Assembly (NCBI GenBank): GCA_031380225.1
Contig: JANNFX010000090.1
Location: 1-10,360, forward strand
From: JANNFX01 sp031380225
Lineage (GTDB): Bacteria > Pseudomonadota > Alphaproteobacteria > Rhizobiales > Hyphomicrobiaceae
Length of the DNA stretch: 10,360 nt
Direction of reading: 5' to 3'
Below the pieces are notes generated by a model. The model was not told the DNA's origin. It did not search any database and saw only the letters and a program-made list of their open reading frames with translations. How positions within the stretch are numbered: position 1 is the first letter of the stretch; each line of letters begins with the position of its first letter. Both the position numbers and the translations under genes were made by a program. Shown here in pieces: positions 1 to 6,516 of this stretch.

Positions 1-265
1 TACCAGTATATTGGCGTGGCTGCGACAAAGCCATGAGCAGACAGACAGGCGTCTATGAATACCGACCGGAACCCATCATCGATAGAGCATTCGCCGTCGA
101 GCTTTCGGCATTGGCGGCAATCTTTCAAAAAGCGTGCAGAAAATCGTCGACGTAGTGAAACTGAACGACATGACCTGCCTCGATGAGACCATCACGGACC
201 TCGCCTGCTAAGGTCGCTGAGCTGCCGTTTCGTCTCGGGCTGGACGACAAGACAAGGACCTTCAC
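1..265 (-). pseudogene. Frameshifted flavodoxin-like NAD(P)H/FMN reductase, 3' part beyond the window
   Basis: The minus strand encodes an FMN-reductase/flavodoxin-fold N-terminus beginning VKVLVLSSSPRRNGSSATLA. The phosphate-binding loop is SSSPRRNGSSA. The GTG at 265 is preferred because GGAG lies about 8 nt upstream; an in-frame TTG at 334 only adds unconserved residues. The frame runs to DDFLHAF and stops at TGA (125-127). In the -1 frame the protein continues smoothly as FLKDCRQCRKLDGECSIDD and reaches ATPIYW at the window edge. The reading shifts at a run of five U (A at 127-131 on the plus strand), where six would restore the frame. Conceptually joined, the product matches the intact paralogue at 8839-9468 at about 62 of 88 positions, including the three cysteines. 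It lies 107 bp after the solute-binding gene. A sequencing error or recoding by slippage on the U run cannot be excluded, but a decayed copy is the simplest view. Confidence 0.8.
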
Positions 266-372
266 GATTTTTTCTCCGGAGTTCGCTTGGATTGGTTTTT
301 CCAAGTGCAGCGTTGCTTGTGGTCTTGCTGACAATCAAAGTCTGTCGTCTGTTCGTCTTCGTCATGCTAGAT

Positions 373-1434
373 TCAATGCGTCCAACCAGCTGCGGTTTTG
401 GCCACAACGAGAATCTCATGCATCCGTTCGTAGTCAGGCGCAATTCGGTACTGCGCGCAGCGATTGAGCTCTTCTTCGAGCGTGTTCCACTGCATGGCCT
501 TAAGGAGTTCCGGACTGAAATGAGAGAAGACCGCTGGATCGCTCATTTGGAGAACGGGGTTCGCTGAGCGAGCCGCAAGCGATGCACGCACGGCCGTCGC
601 GGGCTGCGCGAGATATTCGAGAAACGCATCGGCGGCTGATGCTGATGGTGCGTCGGTCAAAGCGGCGTTGACCTCGACAAAAGCGATCCCGCCTCGGCCC
701 TGTATGGGGCCGCTTCTGGGTGTGACTGCGCATATCTGTGAGTGACCGTCGCGGCGCGCCGGGGACGCCGTGTAGATGCCGCCGCTGAGATAGAAGTCTA
801 TCGTTCGGTCTATGAGTGCCTGATTAAGTGCATTGTGGTCAGCAGTGACGAAACGGGCGTCCTTGAACCATCGCGAGGCAGTAGCTGTGAATGCGGCAAG
901 CGCGCGCTCGGATAAGTTCTGGAAAGGGTCAAAACCTGATGCAATTGCTATATGGAACACGTTGAAGTCATCATACGCGAGAATCCCATAACACCCTGCA
1001 AGTTTCGGATCGGCAGCCAGCTTGAACCCTTGATCCTCGGCCATCGCAATCGAGATGGCGTCAGAGTTGACAACGAAGTTAAATGGGCCAAAGCGCTGGC
1101 ATACCCCGATGGCGTGGCCGTCAGGGGAAACTCCCCATTGATAAAACTCCCTGAAGCTGGCCGGCGTTGATAGCCGATGCGAAGCAGCTTCGAACTTGTC
1201 TTTATCCAGCTGTTGAACTCGACCCCTGGCATAAAGGACTTCGCGAACGAATGGGCTGTTGATATTGACAAGGTCCCAACGGCCGCGCGTGCCAAGAACC
1301 CGCTGGGTTGCGGCAAAGTCACTCAAATGAGCGTCTACGACTATGTTCGATCCACCAGCTTGCTTAAATGGTTCGATGAGAAACGGATCGTCATAACCTT
1401 CCCAGCCCAACATTTGGATTGGCATCAACATCAC
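373..1434 (-). CDS. PotD-like ABC solute-binding protein lacking a signal peptide
   Basis: The 353-residue product resembles the mature part of periplasmic spermidine/putrescine-type (PotD, SBP_bac_8) binding proteins. The first strand MPIQMLGWEGYDDPFLIEPF matches the usual beginning of the mature domain ('WEGY' then an acidic patch). The domain is followed by RWDLVNINSPFVREVL and a family-like C-terminus ending near residue 340. Such a protein would normally bind a polyamine or amino compound in the periplasm and hand it to an ABC permease. No ABC permease or ATPase gene lies in this window. The start is GTG at 1432-1434, or the adjacent ATG at 1429-1431. An in-frame TGA at 1441-1443 rules out any upstream extension, so the usual 20-30 residue export signal is missing. 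The gene starts only 9 nt after the LysR stop with no clear ribosome-binding site. It is probably a remnant at a deletion junction, or less likely a cytoplasmic sensor. The family call is good; ligand and function are unknown. Confidence 0.7.
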   Translation of the reverse strand: MMLMPIQMLGWEGYDDPFLIEPFKQAGGSNIVVDAHLSDFAATQRVLGTRGRWDLVNINSPFVREVLYARGRVQQLDKDKFEAASHRLSTPASFREFYQWGVSPDGHAIGVCQRFGPFNFVVNSDAISIAMAEDQGFKLAADPKLAGCYGILAYDDFNVFHIAIASGFDPFQNLSERALAAFTATASRWFKDARFVTADHNALNQALIDRTIDFYLSGGIYTASPARRDGHSQICAVTPRSGPIQGRGGIAFVEVNAALTDAPSASAADAFLEYLAQPATAVRASLAARSANPVLQMSDPAVFSHFSPELLKAMQWNTLEEELNRCAQYRIAPDYERMHEILVVAKTAAGWTH

Positions 1435-1443
1435 CGCATGTCA

Positions 1444-2256
1444 CTAAGATCGCCATACTTCCGTCGATAGTAAGTGCCCCTCACCACGAGGGTAATTTTC
1501 CCAGGCCAATGGCGGCTGTGTCCGATCGGGCAGCCGTCTGGCTTCTTCGAGATGCTCAGTGATGGCGGCAACATGACCGCCGAGTGCATGTTTCAAACGA
1601 AAATCTGACAGCTGGTCGGGCTCGTCTGATCCGGTCAGGATGAAGGCGTCGTTGACCATATTGCTGGCGCTGGTCATACGCTGGCCAAACAGCCGGTGTC
1701 CCAGGCCGCAATACGGCCGGTGAACTTCCTTGAAGACCGGAAAATAATTCAGTTCAGCGCGCTTGTTCGGTGTTGGCGCCACACCGATGTCGATGTCCTG
1801 TCGCAGCAGCGAGTCGACCACGTTGGCCCAGGTCGCAACGTCAACGAGCAGCTCAATATCTGAATATTTCTTATTAAACGATGCAATGATCTCATCGAGC
1901 TTTTCATTGACCAAATTGCTGATCAGCCGGATTCGTATAGGACCGCGGACAACCACAGCACCTTCAACAATAGACTCAGGCAAATGCTGAATGTGGTCGC
2001 TAAGCAGCGCGCAGCTTTTCGCGAGCCGCTGGCCTTCTTCAGTTAGAGCGAAGCCACCCGGGCCGCGCCGACACAGCCGCGCATTGAGACGCTGTTCCAG
2101 CCGCATCAATGCCAAGCTGACTGCTGATTGTTTGCGCCCGAGCCGCTTGGCAGCCCGGGTGATGCCGCCAGCCTCTACGATGACTGCAAAGTATTTGAGA
2201 AGGTTCCAATCCAGGTGTTGTGAGGAGGCGTCGATGCTACTCTTTTTGTCGGGCAT
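1444..2256 (-). CDS. LysR-family transcriptional regulator with abnormal C-terminus
   Basis: The 270-residue product has a LysR winged helix-turn-helix at about residues 17-75 (LDWNLLKYFAVIVEAGGITR, then AAKRLGRKQSAVSLALMRLE), the typical LCRRGPGGFALTEEGQRL wing, and an effector-binding domain from about residue 100. The ATG at 2256 is chosen because GGGGA lies just upstream and the helix-turn-helix then falls at the usual place; a longer reading to 2433 adds non-family residues. The C-terminus departs from the family after EHLEEARRLPDRT at residues 235-246. The -1 frame there reads TAAIGLGKLPSW, which resembles the expected 'IG.LP' segment, so one or two small indels may have altered the tail. 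The protein is also about 30 residues shorter than usual. A separate promoter lies upstream at 2312-2340. Regulators of this kind often control a neighbouring transporter or catabolic gene; the target here is unknown and the protein may be inactive. Confidence 0.8.
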   Translation of the reverse strand: MPDKKSSIDASSQHLDWNLLKYFAVIVEAGGITRAAKRLGRKQSAVSLALMRLEQRLNARLCRRGPGGFALTEEGQRLAKSCALLSDHIQHLPESIVEGAVVVRGPIRIRLISNLVNEKLDEIIASFNKKYSDIELLVDVATWANVVDSLLRQDIDIGVAPTPNKRAELNYFPVFKEVHRPYCGLGHRLFGQRMTSASNMVNDAFILTGSDEPDQLSDFRLKHALGGHVAAITEHLEEARRLPDRTQPPLAWENYPRGEGHLLSTEVWRS

Positions 2257-2311
2257 CGTTAGTCCCCATAGGAGCGACAGCCGTCCACGCGAGGCCTTAT
2301 CACTAAGCTTA

Positions 2312-2340
2312 ATTATAGCCCCCCGATCGCTAGTTGTAAC
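2312..2340 (-). promoter_or_regulatory. Sigma70-type promoter for the lysR gene
   Basis: On the minus strand there is a perfect -10 box TATAAT (2312-2317) and a -35 box GTTACA (2335-2340, 4 of 6 matches to TTGACA), separated by exactly 17 bp. Transcription would begin near 2305, about 50 nt before the lysR ATG. It indicates that lysR is transcribed independently of the five-gene array whose last gene ends at 2458. No convincing terminator was seen between them. Confidence 0.55.
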
Positions 2341-2457
2341 AGAATTGCATGACTTGCCGTGGTCGTCGACAGAGCGTGGTTTACACTGTGGCGCAGGCAG
2401 CCCGACATCACCAAGAGTACACCGTTTAACCAAACCCGACCCCGGGCATGCCAGCCG

Positions 2458-2940
2458 TCAACTCTGTGGAAGTGGTCTCTGCCTATCCCGGCCTGGAAAG
2501 GCCACATGTTGGAACGGCCATGTCTCGCGCAGCCAGACCTTTAGCTGCGCCCCAAGATGGGCGTCGCGTACATCAGCATCGGCCGCAGCCCGCACCCAAT
2601 AGAAAACCGACGCGTCATAGCCTGCGACGTTGCTTGGAAATATGTAGCAGCAGCCGAGGTAGCGATGATCGGCCAATGCCGTCACGGAGTAGGCGAACGA
2701 TTTGCGCAAGGTAAACTCGCGCTCATGCCACCCGAGGTCAACGAGATTTTCTCTGATCGTCAGACCAACCGGCCATGGGCTGTCTCGATCAAACAAGCCC
2801 TTGAGCCGAGTCTCACTTGCAACCACGGCTTCGAAATCCCGCTCAACATCATCGATCGACAACATACACAGCTTCAGGCCGTCCAGCTGAATGCGGTCGG
2901 GGACAACGAAATCGGGGCGGACGAGGGGGCGATTATACAT
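2458..2940 (-). CDS. GNAT-like N-acetyltransferase family protein
   Basis: The 160-residue product resembles small GNAT-fold acyltransferases. It opens with a strand and helix (IQLDGLKLCMLSIDDVERDF), followed by LTIRENLVDLGWHEREFTLR, a central SFAYSVTALADHRYLGCCYI strand pair, and the acyl-CoA-binding half with SVFYWVRAAADADVRDAHLG ahead of a helix ending in WLRETWPFQHVAFPGRD. Such enzymes transfer an acetyl group from acetyl-CoA to an amine; the substrate cannot be told here. The ATG at 2940 is taken as the start, 19 bp after the hydrolase stop. There is no good ribosome-binding site, and the open frame runs further into the hydrolase 3' end, so the start is uncertain and translation may be coupled. 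The last residues after FPGRD (RQRPLPQS) look atypical and the tail may be altered. It is the last gene of the minus-strand array. Confidence 0.6.
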   Translation of the reverse strand: MYNRPLVRPDFVVPDRIQLDGLKLCMLSIDDVERDFEAVVASETRLKGLFDRDSPWPVGLTIRENLVDLGWHEREFTLRKSFAYSVTALADHRYLGCCYIFPSNVAGYDASVFYWVRAAADADVRDAHLGAQLKVWLRETWPFQHVAFPGRDRQRPLPQS

Positions 2941-2959
2941 CTGACTACAAGGGACAGGC

Positions 2960-3817
2960 TCAGTGCTTATGTGACAGAAAGTTGATAATTTCGGTCGCGA
3001 AAATCCCCGGTGTGTCGTGCGGTATCCAGTGCGAGGCGTTTTCGACGCGCACGAGCCGGGCATTGGGAATCTCGTTTACCAGACGCTCGCCGTCGCGGAT
3101 TGTTTGCCAGGGGTCATGAACACCCCATAAACAAAGTGTAGGAGAAGTGATCTCACAGTGCCGCTCGACCAGCATAGTCGTGTGATTGGTATTCAAGGCA
3201 CTTGCATTGCGAATGATCGAGATCTTGCCTTCTTCGTCGCTGTATGGCGCCACGATTCCCGCCGTGAATTCCGACGTAAGGCGATCCTTGTTGTGTATTC
3301 CATCTGGAAGTCCAGCTGCGAGGAAATCAGCCACTTCTTTCGGTGATTTTGAACGCCAGTTTGGATTGCCGAGAGCGATCATGTCGTCGATGGGCCAGGA
3401 ATCATAGGCAACCACATTGGCCAATATGAGTTTGGCAACGCGTTCGGGGTGTTGAATCGCCAAAATAAGCGACACGCCGCCACCCGTATCATGTCCAACA
3501 AAGTGAGCGCGCTCAATCCCAAGGTGATCCATCAGTTTTATAATCATCGCCGTTTGCGCGACGAGTGACCGATCGAAAAAGTCACGGCGATCAGAATAAC
3601 CATGTCCAAGGAAATCCGGAGCGATGATGCGCACGCTCGGCGCAAGCAGCGGAATGACATCGTTGTAGAGATAGGACCACGTCGGAATACCGTGCAACAG
3701 AATGACAGGCTCGCCTTCGCCAACTTCGGTCCAGGCGACAGTCAATGGCCGATAACTAAGACTTGAGAATTCGGCCGAACGCTGCCTCTTCCGGAAAGCC
3801 TCATGAGTAAGAGACAT
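2960..3817 (-). CDS. Alpha/beta hydrolase with aspartate nucleophile (epoxide hydrolase/dehalogenase-like)
   Basis: The 285-residue product is a complete alpha/beta-hydrolase of the size of haloalkane dehalogenases and epoxide hydrolases. The oxyanion loop is LLHGIPTWSYLYNDVIP (HG at 42-43, P45). The nucleophile elbow is VGHDTGGG with D110, the acid is probably D235 in LWGVHDPWQ, and the general base is H263 in NASHWIPHD. A cap domain spans about residues 135-215. An Asp rather than Ser nucleophile points to a covalent alkyl-enzyme mechanism on an epoxide, a carbon-halogen bond or a similar electrophile. The halide-binding Trp that follows the Asp in dehalogenases is Thr here, and the Asn of the HGNP loop is Ile, so true haloalkane dehalogenase activity is doubtful. 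The ATG at 3817 has a strong AGGAGG at 3826-3831. It lies 57 bp after the nucleotidyltransferase gene and is probably cotranscribed with it. Confidence 0.85.
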   Translation of the reverse strand: MSLTHEAFRKRQRSAEFSSLSYRPLTVAWTEVGEGEPVILLHGIPTWSYLYNDVIPLLAPSVRIIAPDFLGHGYSDRRDFFDRSLVAQTAMIIKLMDHLGIERAHFVGHDTGGGVSLILAIQHPERVAKLILANVVAYDSWPIDDMIALGNPNWRSKSPKEVADFLAAGLPDGIHNKDRLTSEFTAGIVAPYSDEEGKISIIRNASALNTNHTTMLVERHCEITSPTLCLWGVHDPWQTIRDGERLVNEIPNARLVRVENASHWIPHDTPGIFATEIINFLSHKH

Positions 3818-3874
3818 GCGTCAAGCCTCCTGCAGTGACGCCAATGGGCAGTGCCAGCTGCACCCAATTGTAAC

Positions 3875-4672
3875 TCAGTACTGCGCCGATTTTTCTGAGA
3901 CTTCTTGATACCAGCGCTTTCTTGTGCCGATGGCTGCGCGCATCTTCCAGCCCATTGTCTTGGGCGCATCTTCTATTTGTTTGAGTAGCTCATCAATGCG
4001 CAAGCGGATCAGATCCGCGTCCGCTGGTTGGATGGACGAAAAGTCGGTGAGGTAGTTGGGAACCCGCCTCATGTTGGTAGTGAATGTGTGATAGAAACCC
4101 CAATCCTGGCGCATCATGTCGACGATGTAATTGGTGTCGATGGATTTGTGCCCTGGCTGCTGATGCGATAACGGGTGTTCGAGCATCAAGACGATCGTAT
4201 CCTTGAAGTCCTTTAAGTTTATTTCCACGATCTGCATCTTTTCGAGCAAGAGATCGGTATTGCAGATCGTAGGTGTATCGATGTGCAGCCGGCCCTTGAA
4301 CGGGACCTTGTGGCAGAAGTTGAGTTCGTCCGCGAATACGTCGACGTTCAGCTTCGTGTCCTTGTGCAAATAGATATGCCGCGAACCTTCCGACGCCATA
4401 TAGACACCTTCGTCGGGAACGTAGCCGCGCGCCATCAGAAATTCCCGGATTGCCCTGTTTTGCGTCTTCTCGGCGCCAAAATCGACGTCTGTCAAGACGC
4501 GCTTCATGTCCTGGAACAGATGGAGGTTGTTCGGGCACTGTATTCGATAAGCAATCGAGCCAAGAATTCTGAGTCTGATGCCCAAAGCTTCCGCGTCGCG
4601 AACAAGGGTCAACGCCTCATCGACAAATTCCAGATTGAGGCCTGGGTCATTGGTCATCTGGTTCACATCCAT
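3875..4672 (-). CDS. Nucleotidyltransferase-fold protein of unknown substrate
   Basis: The 265-residue product carries the signature of the polymerase-beta/MNT/AbiEii-like nucleotidyltransferase superfamily. RLRILGSIAYRIQC gives the G38-S39 motif, LTDVDFG gives the metal-binding D62-x-D64 pair, and LNVDVFAD gives the probable third carboxylate D111. The following LLLEKMQIVEINLKDFKDTI resembles the helical segment found after the core in MNT-like domains. A helical C-terminal domain of about 90 residues ends in basic RKRWYQEVSEK. Such enzymes transfer NMP from an NTP to a small molecule, protein or RNA; the target here is not known. The start is ambiguous. AGGAG at 4673-4677 touches the ATG at 4672, whereas the GTG at codon 3 (4664-4666) has an ideal 6-nt spacing, so the protein may begin VNQMTNDP. 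The gene is separated from the permease gene upstream by 156 bp containing a long hairpin. Confidence 0.75.
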   Translation of the reverse strand: MDVNQMTNDPGLNLEFVDEALTLVRDAEALGIRLRILGSIAYRIQCPNNLHLFQDMKRVLTDVDFGAEKTQNRAIREFLMARGYVPDEGVYMASEGSRHIYLHKDTKLNVDVFADELNFCHKVPFKGRLHIDTPTICNTDLLLEKMQIVEINLKDFKDTIVLMLEHPLSHQQPGHKSIDTNYIVDMMRQDWGFYHTFTTNMRRVPNYLTDFSSIQPADADLIRLRIDELLKQIEDAPKTMGWKMRAAIGTRKRWYQEVSEKSAQY

Positions 4673-4715
4673 CTCCTGCCGCGCGCCACCCCCATACGAG
4701 TTGCAAAATCCTTCT

Positions 4716-4775
4716 TTAGACTCAAAGTGTGGCGACCCAGCCTACGTGCTGGACCGCCACACTCTTGGAGTCTAA
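4716..4775. repeat. 60-nt three-part inverted repeat between permease and nucleotidyltransferase genes
   Basis: The outer arms TTAGACTC (4716-4723) and GAGTCTAA (4768-4775) pair perfectly over 8 bp. The middle arms AGTGTGGCG (4726-4734) and CGCCACACT (4755-4763) pair over 9 bp. The inner arms CCAGC (4737-4741) and GCTGG (4748-4752) close on a 6-nt loop. In all 22 base pairs form, with small internal loops. In transcripts of the minus-strand array it starts about 50 nt after the permease stop. No U tract follows, so it is not a classical intrinsic terminator. It more likely stabilises the upstream mRNA or marks a processing site, as REP-like elements do, or it is a dispersed palindromic element. 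Confidence 0.8.
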
Positions 4776-4828
4776 CAGGACGTGGGGAAAATTCTCCCTG
4801 TAGGCTCCTAACTCTGTAACCCTCGGGG

Positions 4829-6451
4829 CTACTCGATCGGGATCTCCTTGAATGCGAGTGTCACGTCGATGCCCTGCGAACGCTTGATCATCTTCATTAC
4901 GAAGTAGAAGATGAGTCCAGACACAAACACTCCGGCGACGATGGATACTTGTGCTGGGTCGTGACCAGCGGCGTTCGGATCCAAGAAGAGCGTCCAGAAG
5001 TAGAACTGCGAAGCAATGAAGCCTAGGAAGCACCCCACCGACATGATTGGCAAGCCAAACATCTTACGATTGGCAAGCGGCGACTTTTCGTAAAGCTGGG
5101 GCCGAAGATATGGGAAGAAAACGCCTGCGAGCAGAACGATGGACCAAGCGAGTACCGCCGCCTCGATCAGGATGACGATCTTGGAGAACCAGGGAACGAA
5201 CACAAACGCCGCCATGCACATGATGTTGAAGATGGCCGTAACTACGATCGCCACGATTGGAGTGTGATAAGTCTCCGAAATCTTGGCAAGTGGCGCCGGT
5301 GCCACCTGGTCGAAGGCCCAGGCCACGATTGCGCGCACGCCGAACGTATGCATTGCTGGAATCCACATCCACATCCAGAGCGCCAGTCCGAAACTCGTAA
5401 TGACTGTGATAATGGGGGATTTAGTCAGAATGCCGGTCAGGAGCGCAACCGCCGGATCAGTCGGTGTTGTCAGTCCCCCGTTTGCTGTGAGCACGTTGAA
5501 GACGGATGTTCCCAGGAATTCGAAGCCGAACACCTTCAGGGCGAGCCAAATTGTGATGATCCAGAACGTTGTTGCGAAAAGCACTGCTCCGAGCATGCCC
5601 CAGGTCTGGGATTTTTCTACCGACTTGATCTCGCCGCCAATCGCAATTGAAAACGCGGCGCCAACGAGCGGCAAGAAAGCCCAGTTGGATACCAGGATCG
5701 TCTGCCACCAATCAAACCCAGCCTCACCCCAGCCCTTTTCCTTGCCGCTGGCGATGATGGCGTTATAGGGATCTGCGAGCTTCATGCTGGGACCAACGAG
5801 TTCATTTAAGTTGGCCACGAACTGTCCGCGGGAACTCGTGGCAAGTGTCACGATAAGGAATATTGTGCTGGCCATCGCCAACAAGAAGACCCATTTGTTG
5901 AGCGTCAGATAGAAGCGCATCCCAAATGAGAGGATTATGCCAGAAAGAATGAGGATCGCCGATCCGAGCATAAACGTTGCCCACGGCTGCAGCATCCACG
6001 CAGAGATGGCTGTGAAACTTTCACTTCCCATGAGTAATCCTAGAGCCGCGAACATGGGTGCTAGCGCCAAGACAACGATCCAATAAGCGGCGATCGCGCA
6101 GTAAAAGAGCCAAGCCGTTATCTCGACCAGACTTAGCGTAAGGGCTATCGATGGCGGAAGGATGCGCGAAGCAAAAACATAGATGCCGCCGGAACGTGGC
6201 AGGGTTACGGTCCATGTAATGAACCCGAAAGAAATCATCGCCATAGCGATGCCAGCAATCACGCAGCCCCAGAGCAGGTCGCCCTGAGGGTAGAACGCCG
6301 GCCCGTAGTAGAGCATTGTCCCGACACCAAGACCAACACTTACGACGCCCAGATTGTAAATGAAGGTATCTGTGCCGCTTGCGGTCCTGATGAGCCCCGA
6401 GGCCTTTCTCAAGAATATTCGCTTGTCACCGGATACGTCTGTTACTGACAT
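4829..6451 (-). CDS. APC-superfamily amino acid/polyamine permease
   Basis: The 540-residue product is a polytopic inner-membrane carrier with about 12 or more hydrophobic spans. Family marks are the N-terminal RKASGLIRTASGTDTFIYN before the first span, the TM3 segment LPRSGGIYVFASRIL (about residues 84-98), and GGEIKSVEKSQ (about 272-282). It should move an amino acid, polyamine or related amine by exchange or proton symport. The length is normal to slightly long for the family, with a hydrophilic loop around residues 205-250. The ATG at 6451 is preferred because GGGGAG lies 7 nt upstream. The ATG at 6466 is in frame five codons earlier but has no ribosome-binding site. It follows the metallophosphoesterase gene by 65 bp. 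Its place in the TetR-controlled array suggests it imports the substrate acted on by the other genes. Confidence 0.9.
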   Translation of the reverse strand: MSVTDVSGDKRIFLRKASGLIRTASGTDTFIYNLGVVSVGLGVGTMLYYGPAFYPQGDLLWGCVIAGIAMAMISFGFITWTVTLPRSGGIYVFASRILPPSIALTLSLVEITAWLFYCAIAAYWIVVLALAPMFAALGLLMGSESFTAISAWMLQPWATFMLGSAILILSGIILSFGMRFYLTLNKWVFLLAMASTIFLIVTLATSSRGQFVANLNELVGPSMKLADPYNAIIASGKEKGWGEAGFDWWQTILVSNWAFLPLVGAAFSIAIGGEIKSVEKSQTWGMLGAVLFATTFWIITIWLALKVFGFEFLGTSVFNVLTANGGLTTPTDPAVALLTGILTKSPIITVITSFGLALWMWMWIPAMHTFGVRAIVAWAFDQVAPAPLAKISETYHTPIVAIVVTAIFNIMCMAAFVFVPWFSKIVILIEAAVLAWSIVLLAGVFFPYLRPQLYEKSPLANRKMFGLPIMSVGCFLGFIASQFYFWTLFLDPNAAGHDPAQVSIVAGVFVSGLIFYFVMKMIKRSQGIDVTLAFKEIPIE

Positions 6452-6516
6452 CTGAATTCTCCCCATGGCTCTATTCGAGCGACATATTACCGTTTTACCG
6501 TTCGACTTTCTCCTAC

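Noticed and set aside
286..305. Inverted repeat CTTGGA / TCCAAG as a terminator between the binding-protein gene and the broken reductase
   Set aside because: Only 6 bp of stem with an 8-nt loop, and no U tract follows on the minus strand.
1991..2602. 203-codon plus-strand open frame opposite lysR and the GNAT gene
   Set aside because: Arg/Ser-rich composition typical of a shadow frame. It crosses the lysR promoter and two recognisable minus-strand genes.
3993..4538. 181-codon minus-strand open frame inside the nucleotidyltransferase gene
   Set aside because: It is an out-of-frame shadow of a gene with intact catalytic motifs and has no family similarity of its own.
3875..4672. Nucleotidyltransferase as the toxin of an AbiE or MNT-HEPN toxin-antitoxin pair
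   Set aside because: No antitoxin-like or HEPN partner is adjacent; both neighbours are metabolic genes separated by normal operon spacing.
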